Counted from the stretch's first letter, positions 25,575-33,941 are shown. The stretch: 64,000 bases of DNA from Anaeromyxobacter sp. Fw109-5 (GCF_000017505.1 NC_009675.1:3047001-3111000); one strand, 5' to 3'. Notes: generated from the letters alone by a model not told the origin. Numbers and translations are program-made.

Positions 25575-26507
25575 ATGCGCATCGCGGACGACATCACCCG
25601 GCTCATCGGCAACACGCCGCTCGTGCGGCTCAACCGCGTCATGGACGGCGCGCGCGCCACCGTGGCGGCGAAGCTCGAGAGCTTCAACCCGTGCTCCTCG
25701 GTGAAGGACCGGATCGGCGTCGCGATGATCGAGGCGGCGGAGCGCGACGGGCTCATCAAGCCGGACACGGTCCTCCTCGAGCCGACGAGCGGGAACACCG
25801 GCATCGGCCTCGCCTTCGCCGCCGCCGCGAAGGGCATCCCCATCGTGCTCACCATGCCCGAGACGATGAGCGTCGAGCGGCGCAAGCTCCTCCTCGCGCT
25901 CGGCGCGAAGCTCGTCCTCACCCCCGGGCCGGAGGGCATGAAGGGCGCCATCCGGAGGGCGGAGGAGCTGGCGGCCGAGGACCGGCGCTACCTCGTCCTG
26001 CAGCAGTTCGACAACCCGGCGAACCCGGAGATCCACCGGCGCACGACCGCCGAGGAGATCTGGCGCGACACGGAAGGCCGCATCGACATCCTGGTCGCCG
26101 GCACGGGGACGGGCGGGACGATCACCGGCTGCGCCGAGGTCCTCAAGGCGCGCAAGCCGGGGCTGAAGGTCGTCGCCGCGGAGCCGGCGGACTCGCCGGT
26201 CCTCTCCGGCGGCAAGCCGGGGCCGCACAAGATCCAGGGCTGGGGCCCGGGGTTCGTGCCGAAGGTCCTGAACGCGAACCTGGTGGACGAGGTGATCACG
26301 GTGGGCCACGAGCCCGCCGGCGAGATGGCGCGGCGGCTCTGCCGGGAGGAGGGGATCCTCTCCGGGATCTCTTGCGGTGGCGCCGCCTGGGCCGCCCGAG
26401 AGGTGGCGCGCCGGCCCGAGAACGCGGGCAAGCTCGTGGTGGTCGTGCTGCCCGACACCGGCGAGCGCTACCTCTCGACCTGGCTGTTCGAGGACGGGGC
26501 GCGCTGA
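25575..26507 (+). CDS. cysK: Cysteine synthase A (O-acetylserine sulfhydrylase)
   Basis: The 310-residue enzyme has the complete family set: [16 protein letters not shown] at the N-terminus, the PLP lysine in [11 protein letters not shown] near 43, the asparagine loop [12 protein letters not shown] near 70, the phosphate-binding [10 protein letters not shown] near 178 and [12 protein letters not shown] near 265. It condenses O-acetylserine with sulfide to L-cysteine in the cytoplasm. GGAG lies seven bases before the ATG. CysM or a cystathionine beta-synthase-type activity is possible but less likely given the length and loop sequence. Divergent from the cytochrome operon; a demand for Cys in cytochromes may be coincidental. 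Confidence 0.93.
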   Translation: MRIADDITRLIGNTPLVRLNRVMDGARATVAAKLESFNPCSSVKDRIGVAMIEAAERDGLIKPDTVLLEPTSGNTGIGLAFAAAAKGIPIVLTMPETMSVERRKLLLALGAKLVLTPGPEGMKGAIRRAEELAAEDRRYLVLQQFDNPANPEIHRRTTAEEIWRDTEGRIDILVAGTGTGGTITGCAEVLKARKPGLKVVAAEPADSPVLSGGKPGPHKIQGWGPGFVPKVLNANLVDEVITVGHEPAGEMARRLCREEGILSGISCGGAAWAAREVARRPENAGKLVVVVLPDTGERYLSTWLFEDGAR

Positions 26508-26546
26508 CGCCCCGTCCGGCAGCGTCCGGCGGCCTCGCCCCCTGAC

Positions 26547-26566
26547 GCGCCGCGGGATCGCGGCGT
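26547..26566 (+). terminator. GC-rich hairpin downstream of cysK
   Basis: GCGCCGCG and CGCGGCGT pair around a GGAT loop 40 bases after the cysK stop. There is no U-run, so intrinsic termination would be weak; it may instead stabilise the 3' end. Confidence 0.35.
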
Positions 26567-26665
26567 CCCGAGGGCTCGAGTCGCGTTGCCGGCGGCGCGG
26601 CTGCCTCCTACCTTCCAAGGGAGGGGCGGCGTCCCGCTCCTCGACCTCGGGAGGCAGCGCCGCTC

Positions 26666-27352
26666 ATGACGCACGCGTCGCGCGAGGAGCTCCGCGCCGA
26701 GCTGACCGGGCGCATCCCCTCGTCCTACTCGCCCTGGCTCCACCTGACGATCCCGACCGTCGGCGGCCTCGCGCTCGCGGCGTTCGCGCTCTCGCGGGTC
26801 GAGGGGCTCGCCGCCTGGGAGCTCCTCGTGCTCCCGCTCTTCTTCGCGGTCGGCAACGCCGTCGAGTGGCACGTGCACCGCGGCCTGCTGCACCGGCGCG
26901 TGCGCTGGCTCGGGGTCTTCTACACGCGTCACACGCCGCAGCACCACATGGTGTTCGCCGCGGACGACATGGCGCTGCGCAACCCGCGAGAGCTGAAGCT
27001 CGTCCTCCTGCCGGCGTACGCGATCTTCGGGATCGTCGTGCTGACGTCCCCGGTCACCCTCGCGCTCGCGTGGCTCGGCCAGCCGAACCTCGCCGCGCTG
27101 TGGGTCGCCACCGTGGTCCTGTACGTGCTCTCGTACGAGTGGCTCCACCTCGCCTATCACCTCCCGGAGCACTCCCTCGTTGGACGGAGCCGGGCGATCG
27201 GGTTCCTGCGCCGCCACCACCAGCTCCATCACGTCACGCATCTCATGCACCGGTGGAACTTCAACGTGACGGTGCCGCTCTGGGATCACGTACGCGGGAC
27301 CGTGTATCGCCCGCGCGCGGTTCCGGCCCATCCCTCGCCCGTCCGGCACTGA
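26666..27352 (+). CDS. Fatty-acid hydroxylase / sterol-desaturase-like membrane protein
   Basis: The 228-residue integral membrane protein carries the histidine clusters of the di-iron fatty-acid-hydroxylase superfamily: EWHVHRGLLHRR near 67, HTPQHHMVF near 88, LHLAYHLPEH near 157 and RRHHQLHHVTH near 178. Four hydrophobic segments are spaced so that the clusters face the cytoplasm. Members hydroxylate or desaturate lipids and carotenoids using O2. The substrate here is unknown. GGGAGG lies upstream of the ATG. It stands between cysK and tRNA-Glu, probably as a single gene. Confidence 0.8.
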   Translation: MTHASREELRAELTGRIPSSYSPWLHLTIPTVGGLALAAFALSRVEGLAAWELLVLPLFFAVGNAVEWHVHRGLLHRRVRWLGVFYTRHTPQHHMVFAADDMALRNPRELKLVLLPAYAIFGIVVLTSPVTLALAWLGQPNLAALWVATVVLYVLSYEWLHLAYHLPEHSLVGRSRAIGFLRRHHQLHHVTHLMHRWNFNVTVPLWDHVRGTVYRPRAVPAHPSPVRH

Positions 27353-27416
27353 CGCTCGTCACAGGCCCTGCGCCGACCCTTTGACACGCGGCTACTTGTC
27401 GGGTACTAGACCGCCC

Positions 27417-27489
27417 GACCCCATCGTCTAGAGGCCCAGGACTCGGCCCTTTCAAGGCCGCAACCGGGGTTCGAATCCCCGTGGGGTCA
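27417..27489 (+). tRNA. tRNA-Glu (anticodon TTC)
   Basis: A complete 73-nt cloverleaf: acceptor GACCCCA/TGGGGTC with discriminator A, anticodon loop CTTTCAA in a CGGCC/GGCCG stem, and T arm CGGGG/CCCCG with TTCGAAT. CCA is not encoded. Its 3' part is the parent of the tandem repeats and att cores that follow, and it stays intact because the mobile element entered the next repeat, not this gene. Confidence 0.95.
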
Positions 27490-27625
27490 ACTCGTCTCTC
27501 CCGCTCGGCCGAATCCCGGGCCTCGTAGCGCCCTGCGGGCGCGGAGACGATGACCCGCATCGGGAGAGCCCAGGATCCTCGGCCCTTTCAAGGCCGCAAC
27601 CGGGGTTCGAATCCCCGTGGGGTCA
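27490..27625 (+). repeat. 136-bp tRNA-Glu-derived repeat, unit 1 (left of the element)
   Basis: The unit holds a 60-bp spacer with the hairpin GCGCCC-TGC-GGGCGC, then a degenerate tRNA-Glu copy. Its anticodon arm, T arm and 3' acceptor strand match the intact gene, but the 5' acceptor (GACCCGC) loses two pairs and the D arm is altered. It is identical to the three units at 37096-37503. The last 24 bases are the left att core. Confidence 0.9.
27602..27625 (+). other. Left attachment core (attL)
   Basis: The 24-bp core covers the T-arm and 3' acceptor strand of the degenerate tRNA-Glu copy, the usual target of tyrosine integrases. To its left is chromosomal repeat sequence; to its right CTTTCTTTC begins the element, nine bases before the integrase stop. 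Confidence 0.85.
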
Positions 27626-27633
27626 CTTTCTTT

Positions 27634-28779
27634 CTAACTGAAGTTGCTGCTGTTTTTCTCGGACGCCTGATTCTGTGCCCGATTTGTGCCCTGGTCCTCC
27701 AGGGCCCTGATCCCCTCGACCGGAGCCGAGGCGGACAGGTGCAGGTAGCGCATCGTCGTCTCCACCGACTGATGCCCTGCGAGTCCCTTGATGGTCAGCA
27801 TCGGGACGTTCCGCGCAGCCAGCCGCGAGCAGAACGTGTGACGGAGGATGTGGACCCTCCCACCCTGCCGTAGCCCTGCCCGACGCTCAGCGACGTCGAT
27901 GAGCCACTTCAGTGGCCACTTCGTGATCGGCTCGATGCCCTCGTAGAGGATGCGAGGGCCCTTCAGATGCCGGTGGGCGTGTAGCGCTGCCTTCAGCCTC
28001 GCGGTCATCGGGACGACTCGCGGCTTGCCGCCCTTTGGCAGGGTCACAGCCCCGTCGCACTCCGACCGCTGGACCTTCATCAGGCCTCGAGTGAAGTCGA
28101 GATCCGACCACTCCAGGGCGAGTATCTCCCCGAGCCGGAGACCGGCGTCACCGCCCAGGAGGACGGCAACGTGGGTGCGGGGATCGACCTTTCCGGCTGC
28201 CGAGACGAGCCGCTCGAGCTCCTCGTCCTCGTAGAACTCGACTACCGGCTTGGCGGACTTGAGGAGCCGTATCCGGCACGGCATCGCCTCGATCACCCGC
28301 CACTCCACCCCGACCTTCAGCATCTTGGAGAGGACGGTGACGACGTTGTTGACGCTCTTCGGCTTCAGCTTCTGCGCCGAGAGCCGCCCCTTCAGCAGCT
28401 GCACCTGGGCGTCATCCACCTCGTCCAGGCGGCGGTCGCCAAGCGACGAAAGGTGCTTTTTCCAGATGCGTTCGTGCGTCGCGATGGTTGAGGGCTTCTG
28501 CTGGTTCGCCTGAGCGTGGCCCTCGATGAACTTGGGCCAGAACTCAGCCAGCGTCAGTACCTCCTTCTTCACCGGAGCTTCGGTCCCGCCCTGGGCCAGG
28601 ATCTGGTCACGCCTCTTCGCTGCCCAGAGCCGAGCCTCTGTCTTGTTCGCCACCTGGGCGACGACTCGCTCCCGGACGATCTGTCCGGATGCCAACCTGA
28701 TTCGGATTTCACAGATCCAGCCGCCCCGCTTACTGCGCGTGTTCGGCTTGACGATGATGCCGTCCTTAGCTTGCGCCAC
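27634..28779 (-). CDS. int: Tyrosine-type site-specific integrase
   Basis: Start chosen at a GTG at 28779 with GGAGG six bases upstream, giving 381 residues; an earlier in-frame start lacks such a site. The N-terminal part is a basic arm-binding region (IIVKPNTRSKRGGW), followed by a SAM-like core-binding domain (LAEFWPKFIEGHAQANQQ). The catalytic domain has GLRLGEILALEW (Arg), LPKGGKPR (Lys), HILRHTF (His-x-x-Arg), GHQSVETTMRYLHL (His and nucleophile Tyr). It should integrate and excise the element at the tRNA-Glu core. It overlaps the excisionase-like gene by 14 bases. Confidence 0.93.
   Translation of the reverse strand: MAQAKDGIIVKPNTRSKRGGWICEIRIRLASGQIVRERVVAQVANKTEARLWAAKRRDQILAQGGTEAPVKKEVLTLAEFWPKFIEGHAQANQQKPSTIATHERIWKKHLSSLGDRRLDEVDDAQVQLLKGRLSAQKLKPKSVNNVVTVLSKMLKVGVEWRVIEAMPCRIRLLKSAKPVVEFYEDEELERLVSAAGKVDPRTHVAVLLGGDAGLRLGEILALEWSDLDFTRGLMKVQRSECDGAVTLPKGGKPRVVPMTARLKAALHAHRHLKGPRILYEGIEPITKWPLKWLIDVAERRAGLRQGGRVHILRHTFCSRLAARNVPMLTIKGLAGHQSVETTMRYLHLSASAPVEGIRALEDQGTNRAQNQASEKNSSNFS
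27674..27690. repeat. Arm-type integrase site, left copy
   Basis: TGTGCCCGATTTGTGCC, itself two TTGTGCC-like half sites, lies inside the 3' end of the integrase gene. An identical copy in the same orientation lies near the right end at 36924-36940. The position of each within about 150 bp of an att core is that expected of arm sites for the integrase N-terminal domain. Confidence 0.6.
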
Positions 28780-28966
28780 CGGAAACCTCCGAAGGCGACA
28801 GCCCACAGGCGACGACCCCTAGCACGTCCTTCCGGCGGAGGTACACGCTCCTCCCCACCCGGACGACGTCGAACTGGCCTCGCTTGATCCGACAGCGCAG
28901 GGCGTTCTCCGTCATCCCCAAGACGACGGCGGCTTCCTTCAGCGGAAGCAACATCGGTTCGGCCAC
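28766..28966 (-). CDS. Excisionase-family helix-turn-helix protein
   Basis: The 66-residue basic protein MAEPMLLPLKEAAVVLGMTE has the winged-helix excisionase/MerR-like DNA-binding fold: LKEAAVVLGMTENALRCRIK as the helix-turn-helix and VVRVGRSVYLRRKDVL as the wing. Placed directly before and overlapping the integrase gene, it is the probable recombination directionality factor, bending the arms for excision, and could also repress int. No repressor gene for lysogeny is evident nearby. Confidence 0.75.
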   Translation of the reverse strand: MAEPMLLPLKEAAVVLGMTENALRCRIKRGQFDVVRVGRSVYLRRKDVLGVVACGLSPSEVSGGAS

Positions 28967-29016
28967 GGCTCACTCGCATCGCCACTCCTCCATGAGATCG
29001 GCGCTAGGGTTGTCAG

Positions 29017-29727
29017 CTACGCTGCCTCGGTCTCATCAGCGGTCTCGTCCTCGTACATCCACTTGTGTTCCTGGAAGTACTCCTCGCACTCGCGGTCCTC
29101 GTACTGCTGGCTGGAGTACCACTCCTCCTGTTGCTCCCAGGTGGCCTTGCGGATGGGTTGGACAAGGGAGGGGGTAGAGTAGCTATTGGCTACTCTACGA
29201 TCCGCGTGGGGGTGCGGATTCCCCAATGTGACCGCAGTGTTGGCCGCGTAGGGCCGCGCAGGGGAAGAGCTGATCCCCTTTACCCCTACGCACCTGAACA
29301 TGACCTTGCGGGCTCTACCGTCGGTGAACGTCATCATCCACTCGAAGGGGTCCTGGTCTCCCTTGTCGTTGTTACACCTGCTGCATGAGGGGACCATGTT
29401 GTCGATGTCGCTGCCGCCTCCGCGCTCCAGCGGGATGAAATGATCGTCTTCCTCGTACTTGCCCCCGCAGTAGAGGCACTTGTTCCCGAACAGCGCTGCC
29501 TTGGTCCTCATCTGCTCTGCGGTGTAGGTGCCCGCCAGCCCAGCTTGTGCGGCCCGCGTGTTGTTCTTGTGGGCCCGCTTGTGCGCCTTCTGCAGACCAG
29601 CTGCGGCCCGACGTTTCCGCGCCTTGTCGTTCTCCTTCTCCTGGCACGGCTGGCACCGCCGACCACAAACGATGGCCGTACCGCAGTCCTTGCACTTCTG
29701 AGCCTTCACTTCCGTCGTCGTGTCCAT
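29017..29727 (-). CDS. HNH endonuclease
   Basis: The 236-residue protein has an N-terminal zinc-ribbon-like CKDCGT...CGRRCQPC pair near residues 12-29 and a Lys/Arg-rich helix. The HNH core follows: KCLYCGGKYEEDDHFIPLER, then NMVPSCSRCNNDKGDQDP, with two CXXC pairs holding a structural zinc and DDH/N/N catalytic positions. The C-terminal third is acidic and Trp/Tyr-rich. HNH proteins of this kind act in phage DNA packaging, homing or defence. It is in a tight three-gene cluster with a 65-residue protein and a helix-turn-helix protein. Confidence 0.8.
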   Translation of the reverse strand: MDTTTEVKAQKCKDCGTAIVCGRRCQPCQEKENDKARKRRAAAGLQKAHKRAHKNNTRAAQAGLAGTYTAEQMRTKAALFGNKCLYCGGKYEEDDHFIPLERGGGSDIDNMVPSCSRCNNDKGDQDPFEWMMTFTDGRARKVMFRCVGVKGISSSPARPYAANTAVTLGNPHPHADRRVANSYSTPSLVQPIRKATWEQQEEWYSSQQYEDRECEEYFQEHKWMYEDETADETEAA

Positions 29728-29729
29728 CG

Positions 29730-29927
29730 CTACTGCCCCGCCTTCTCGTCATCGACCAGGGCCACACCCTCGTAGCCCTCCAGCTGCGCCTTCTTCAGCG
29801 ACTCGAACACTCGCGCTGCCTCGTCACCCGCGAGCCGGCGGACGTCGTCCACGGACATGGCCAAGGCTTCGGGGGTCAGCTTCAGGAACTCGGCCTGCTT
29901 CTTCCTGGGGTAGGGGAACTTGGCCAT
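29730..29927 (-). CDS. Small hypothetical protein of the HNH cluster
   Basis: A 65-residue product (MAKFPYPRKKQAEFLKLTPE...) with an amphipathic helix and an acidic end, no membrane segment. It starts two bases after the stop of the helix-turn-helix gene and ends two bases before the HNH gene, so the three are surely co-transcribed. No family is recognised. Confidence 0.55.
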   Translation of the reverse strand: MAKFPYPRKKQAEFLKLTPEALAMSVDDVRRLAGDEAARVFESLKKAQLEGYEGVALVDDEKAGQ

Positions 29928-29929
29928 CG

Positions 29930-30376
29930 CTATGCCTCCTCCGACGCGGTCTCGGCTGCAGCCAGCTGCGGTGTGTTCCGGGTGACGATGGGCCCGCCGT
30001 TCTTCGCGACCGTCGGCTTCCAGGTCTTGCCCCGGGCGATGTCGTAGACCGTCCCGGGAGCCACACCGAACTTCTTCGCGACCTCGCTGATCGGCCGGCC
30101 CGAGCGCAACTGGCGCAGCATGTCGATGACGTGGACCTCGCTCAGCTTGCTCTTCGCGCAAGCGGCGCCCTTCTTGCGCGGGCTCTGCCGCTTCCTCGGC
30201 GGCGCCGTCCGCTTCAGCGTCTCTTCCATGCTCCACCCACGGACCAGCCGGGACCGGATGACCTTGTAGGTCAGGTCCGTCCTACCCATCGCCTGCGCCT
30301 CCTTCACCAGGGAAGGGATGTCCACCTCCTTCAGGTCCACCTTCGACGGCTTCAGCTTCGTGATCGTGATGCCCAC
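29930..30376 (-). CDS. Helix-turn-helix protein of the HNH cluster
   Basis: A GTG start at 30376, with GGGAG about eight bases before, gives 148 residues. A basic segment (APPRKRQSPRKKG near 60) precedes a clear helix-turn-helix, VIDMLRQLRSGRPISEVAKK followed by FGVAPGTVYDIARGKTWK. This resembles the DNA-binding repeats attached to phage and homing HNH nucleases and resolvase-like HTH_23 domains. It may guide the neighbouring nuclease or regulate the cluster. The long leader upstream contains the palindrome GCGTATACGC at 30511-30520. Confidence 0.65.
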   Translation of the reverse strand: MGITITKLKPSKVDLKEVDIPSLVKEAQAMGRTDLTYKVIRSRLVRGWSMEETLKRTAPPRKRQSPRKKGAACAKSKLSEVHVIDMLRQLRSGRPISEVAKKFGVAPGTVYDIARGKTWKPTVAKNGGPIVTRNTPQLAAAETASEEA

Positions 30377-30828
30377 GGGCCTCGCTCCCTTGATTGCGCG
30401 GATTGTTTGTCACCGCCCCGATACGGACCCACATGTATATGCTTCCGTCCGGAGAGACACAAGACCCATCGAGCTGAACCCGCTGGGACTCAGGCCATCC
30501 GCATGCCATAGCGTATACGCCTGTCCAATCAATCCGGTGCCGTGCTGGCGCGGCGGCTCTGCGTAATATTGGTTCTTTGGCCGCTGGTGCACTGGCATTC
30601 CGACCCAGGATCAGCCTGGGGTTCTCCTGCGAGCCAGCGACACCTTCCGAACCCAAGGCGAGGCCACGGCGATGAAGAACGCCAGGACGGAAGGCGCGGC
30701 GATCCTCTAGGCGATCGGCCTGAAGCCTCACGAGCGGGCGATGGCAGAGGCTTCTGAGTTGGATCGGGGGAGACGCTGCGATTTCAGCGGTGGAGCGGCA
30801 GCGACAGGATCTCGCCCACCCTGCCCTC

Positions 30829-30965
30829 GGCCACGCCTTCAAGTTCTACGCACGCAGCGCCTCAACATCCGCCACATCGACGCGATCAAGGATGGCGATC
30901 AGGTCATCGGGAATCGCGCCCGCGTGAAGGTGGTGAAGAACAAGGTCGTCCGCTGCCACGGCTAA
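30829..30965 (+). pseudogene. recA: recA 3'-end remnant, frameshifted
   Basis: In one frame GGHAFKFYA (30829-30852) and, after a small indel, in the next frame [20 protein letters not shown] and RVKVVKNKV (from 30861) match the end of the RecA core domain, which in most bacteria reads [35 protein letters not shown]. The preceding part of RecA is missing. It is a relic, perhaps of a phage recA, stranded in the element. Confidence 0.65.
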
Positions 30966-30970
30966 GCGGC

Positions 30971-31077
30971 GCCAACGTCTTCACCGCAGCCCCGACCGAG
31001 AAGCAGGCCAACAACGTTTTCCAGCCTGCCAGGAGATGCTTCGCCTGCCTCCCGAGGTGCTTGATGTGTCACATTCC
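30971..31077 (+). pseudogene. Possible terminase large-subunit remnant
   Basis: Directly after the recA relic, [18 protein letters not shown] in one frame and QEMLRLPPEVLDV in another resemble the region after the Walker A motif of phage terminase large subunits (the TAA.T..QA..VF stretch). Only about 35 residues can be read and a frameshift separates them, so the identification is tentative. Confidence 0.35.
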
Positions 31078-31284
31078 GTAAGCTTGTGTGCTGACGGCCA
31101 ACCCTCCGACAGTCCCGTCAGCACTCCACGTCGCCGGTCACCAGTCGCGGCCGGAGCCCGGCGTCGCAGGCGAGATGGCGCCCCGCGCTGATGGGCTTGC
31201 CGCGCCGAGGAACTCCGCCATCGGTCGTCGAGCCCCGGGGCACGTGCCGTCGGGAGCGCGTCTGGCGCGCGCCGCAACTGCCGG

Positions 31285-32388
31285 TCATCGTAGGTGCCGC
31301 ACGAGCTGGTCGGACCGTACGTAGTACACGTACCGGTCGTCGACGCGAGGACTCGTCCATCCGATCATCACCGAGGAGTCGAGGTAGACCTCGCCCGTTC
31401 CATCGGAGCGCGTCAGGCCGGGGCGCGGCCTCGGGTCGGGGTTCCAGCGCGCATTCCACCAGTCGATTGTCGCGTACACGGAGGACCCGTTCACGTCGAA
31501 GTCGGTGTACTTCCCGAGCGTGGTGATCTTCGTTCGCTCGCCGTCCGTCTTTCGCTGCGCCCACACGTCGGAGGCGGCATCGAGGAAGTAGAGGCGCTCC
31601 CAATCCGCACGGATCGCGAACCACCCGCAAGCACGGTCGCTCGCGCAATCGACCACGACCTCGGCAGCGCCGCCGCTCTTCGGAACGCGCAGGATGAAGG
31701 CGCGGTCGCCGGTCCCGTCGAGGTTCGCCGGCGGAGGATCGTCGACGAAGTAGACGAACTCATCGTCGATGGTGAACCCTGTTCGCCATCCCCACATCGT
31801 GAGCCCGTCGTGTAGCACGAGCGGAGACCGGCTCGTGTGCGGGAGCGCGTAGACCGCGCCCGTCCCTGCGCCGCTACCGGGGAAGCTCGCGAAGTAGATG
31901 TTCCGGTCGTCGACGGCGAGATCCGACAGGAACAGCCCGGAGAAGACGACCTCCGCAGCGCCGCCGGATGCCGGCGCGCGGTAGAGCTTCGCGACGGGTC
32001 CGCTGGAGGCGCTCGTCGCCCAGTAGACGAACTGTTCGTTCGCGGCCAGCGCGACCGGGTACTCGGCGCCGACGGAGACGTGCCGCGGAGGCCCACCCGC
32101 CTTCGACACTGCGAGGATCGGATATTCAGCCCGCGTCGACGCAGGCAGTTCCGGCTGATCGACCGTCGCGTAGAAGACCTCGGTGGAGGTCAGGGCGAGC
32201 GCGGACCCCGCGCGTGACGCGAGCGTCACCTCGGTCGCGTCGGGATCGGTGGGTCGCCCGGAGGACGTCTCGGACGACGGGGGCGATGGAGCTTGGGTTG
32301 GGTCCCCGACGGGAGGCGTCGTCGAAGCGGTCCCACCTCCGCACGCCAGCAGCAACGAGACGACCCAGATCACGCGTCGCACGATCAT
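31285..32388 (-). CDS. Lipoprotein with beta-propeller-like repeats (element cargo)
   Basis: The ATG at 32388 follows GGGGGGAGCG and starts a lipoprotein signal (WVVSLLLACGGG). The 367-residue mature protein has a Ser/Thr/Pro linker and then about six repeats with Y/W-rich strands such as VYWATSASSGPVAKLYRAP, IYFASFPG, VYFVDDPPP, LYFLDAASDVW and VYATIDWW, like the DUF5050/TolB-type propellers common in myxobacterial lipoproteins. No enzyme motif is seen. It is more G+C-rich than its neighbours in the element, suggesting it was captured from a myxobacterial chromosome. Confidence 0.65.
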   Translation of the reverse strand: MIVRRVIWVVSLLLACGGGTASTTPPVGDPTQAPSPPSSETSSGRPTDPDATEVTLASRAGSALALTSTEVFYATVDQPELPASTRAEYPILAVSKAGGPPRHVSVGAEYPVALAANEQFVYWATSASSGPVAKLYRAPASGGAAEVVFSGLFLSDLAVDDRNIYFASFPGSGAGTGAVYALPHTSRSPLVLHDGLTMWGWRTGFTIDDEFVYFVDDPPPANLDGTGDRAFILRVPKSGGAAEVVVDCASDRACGWFAIRADWERLYFLDAASDVWAQRKTDGERTKITTLGKYTDFDVNGSSVYATIDWWNARWNPDPRPRPGLTRSDGTGEVYLDSSVMIGWTSPRVDDRYVYYVRSDQLVRHLR

Positions 32389-32740
32389 CGCTCCCCCCGT
32401 CCGCCTGCTCGATGAAGCTAAGACTCGGGCACCGGCGCTGCGCGGCCCTCGAGAGTGCACGCTCGGTCGCGCGGGGGTGTCGCTCGGCCCCCGGATACCC
32501 GGCGACGGGCTCGCGGACATCCTGCCGAGGTGGGCCCCTGCGACAAAAGCCCGGGGGCGGGGGGGGGCATCTGCGGACTGTGCGCCGCGTCGCAGGACCG
32601 CTGGAAGAAGCGCGACAGATGTGACGTTGCTCGCCCCCCCTCACCCGTAGAGATTGAGGGGAGCACGCAGCGCGATTGGCTCTGACGGTCTCGCCGGTCC
32701 CGCGTTGCAGGCGCGACCGTACGAGGGAGGAACGGGTGTC
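32389..32740. other. 352-bp intergenic region in the element
   Basis: Divergent gap between the lipoprotein gene and the 118-residue gene. It includes a G5-C-G9 run near 32556. No gene or clear promoter is seen. Confidence 0.5.
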
Positions 32741-33097
32741 ATGCCTAACACGCTGTCAGCGGAGGCGGTGGCGGCGGCCCTGGCGGCCGGGTGGACCTAC
32801 CAGCCCAAGCGGCCCGGATACAGCTCGGGCGAGGCGTTCATGCTGAGGGGCACGTGGTCCTACGTGGACGAGCGGGGGCGCACGGTGACTGGCCGCGTCC
32901 GCGTCATGAGGGACCGCGGTGAGTGGGTCGTCTACACCCGTGTGCTGCGAAACGGCGATACGTACGGCGGCAACGGGCGCGAGACCAAGTTTCCCGAGGT
33001 CGACCTTGATAAGGCGCTCGCCCACGGGCGCAAGGCGCTCGCCGCGCAGGGCAAGCGGTACGCGGCGAAATACGGTGTTTCCAGCAAGCCCGACTGA
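32741..33097 (+). CDS. Hypothetical protein of the element
   Basis: A 118-residue soluble basic protein. It starts with helical MPNTLSAEAVAAALAAGWTY, then strands with GTWSYVDERGRTVTGRVRVM and WVVYTRVLRNGDTYGG, and ends in a Lys-rich helix (RKALAAQGKRYAAKYG). GGGAGG lies ten bases before the ATG. No family is recognised; the fold looks like a small nucleic-acid-binding or regulatory protein. Confidence 0.5.
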   Translation: MPNTLSAEAVAAALAAGWTYQPKRPGYSSGEAFMLRGTWSYVDERGRTVTGRVRVMRDRGEWVVYTRVLRNGDTYGGNGRETKFPEVDLDKALAHGRKALAAQGKRYAAKYGVSSKPD

Positions 33098-33338
33098 TCC
33101 AGCCAGGGAGACGGCGCCACGACTTCCCTCGGCTGGAGGCGACCACCTCGCCGTGCTTGTCGGACCCGCCCATGACCGTCGAGCGCGGACGAGAGCGCGC
33201 GATGACCGGCGGTACCGTGGCCAACAAACATGGCGCCAGCAGCAGGGTCGGATCTGCACGCCCAGCGCGGCGCACCAGGGTCTGGTCAGGAAGTGTACTT
33301 GTTGACCAAGCCCATGGGCACGGCGTACGCTCCTCGGC

Positions 33339-33941
33339 ATGAACGCGACCGCGTACATCAGGGTGAGCAGCAAGGCTCAGAACCTCGCGATGCAGCGCCA
33401 CGCCATCGAGCAGGAAGCGGCGCGCCGAGGCGACACCATCGTGGAGTGGTACAGCGAGAAGCGGAGCGCGAAGACCTCCCAGCGCCCCGAGCTGGAGCGG
33501 CTCCGCGCCGACATCCGCGCGGGCTGCGTCCGCAAGGTGTACGGCTTCCGCTTCGACCGCTTCCTGCGCACGGGCCCTGCCGACGCGTTCAAGTTCGCGG
33601 AGGAGTGCCACCAGAACGGAGTAGAGCTGGTCACGGTCGCCGACGGGCTGCACCTCAAGCCGGGGAAGGACGATGTCGTCACGAGCGTCCTGCTGTTCGC
33701 GTTCTCGCTCGCCGCCAAGCTGGAGAGGGCAGCCATCAACGACCGGATCGCGGCTGCCCGCGAGCGCTTGGAAGCCGAGGGCAAGCCGTGGGGGCGCCCA
33801 TCCCGGCTGACCTCCGGGGACGTAGCGAAGATCGTCGCGCTCCAAGCGCAGGGGCTCTCGCACCGCGCCATCGCGGTCCGCGTCCACGTCCCGCGTTCGA
33901 CGGTCACCCTGGCATTGAAGCGGGCCGCCGCAGCGGCGTAG
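33339..33941 (+). CDS. Serine recombinase (resolvase/invertase family)
   Basis: The 200-residue protein has the resolvase catalytic domain: AYIRVSSKAQ with nucleophile Ser10, FRFDRFLRTGPADAF near 70 and FSLAAKLERAAINDRI near 130. A linker GKPWGRPSRL and a C-terminal helix-turn-helix (GLSHRAIAVRVHVPRSTVT) complete the Tn3/Hin-like plan. It may resolve dimers or invert DNA within the element. TTGACC and TACGCT 18 bases apart end just before the ATG, so its message could be almost leaderless. A second recombinase besides the tyrosine integrase suggests composite history. Confidence 0.88.
   Translation: MNATAYIRVSSKAQNLAMQRHAIEQEAARRGDTIVEWYSEKRSAKTSQRPELERLRADIRAGCVRKVYGFRFDRFLRTGPADAFKFAEECHQNGVELVTVADGLHLKPGKDDVVTSVLLFAFSLAAKLERAAINDRIAAARERLEAEGKPWGRPSRLTSGDVAKIVALQAQGLSHRAIAVRVHVPRSTVTLALKRAAAAA

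Larger units (their letters stand above)
30377..31284. other. Gene-poor stretch of the element with phage debris
   Basis: 908 bp without an intact gene. The right half carries the recA and terminase-like remnants listed separately; the left half holds the probable promoter region of the HNH cluster. The rest shows nothing recognisable. Confidence 0.6.

Noticed and set aside
27552-27625. Second functional tRNA-Glu
   Set aside because: The 5' acceptor strand mismatches at two inner pairs and the D arm is altered, so a stable cloverleaf is unlikely.
30542-30757. A 71-codon frame upstream of the recA relic
   Set aside because: No homology or ribosome-binding site, and it lies next to decayed phage sequence.
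32550-32575. G-quadruplex from the G5-C-G9 run
   Set aside because: Too few separate G tracts are visible for a confident quadruplex.
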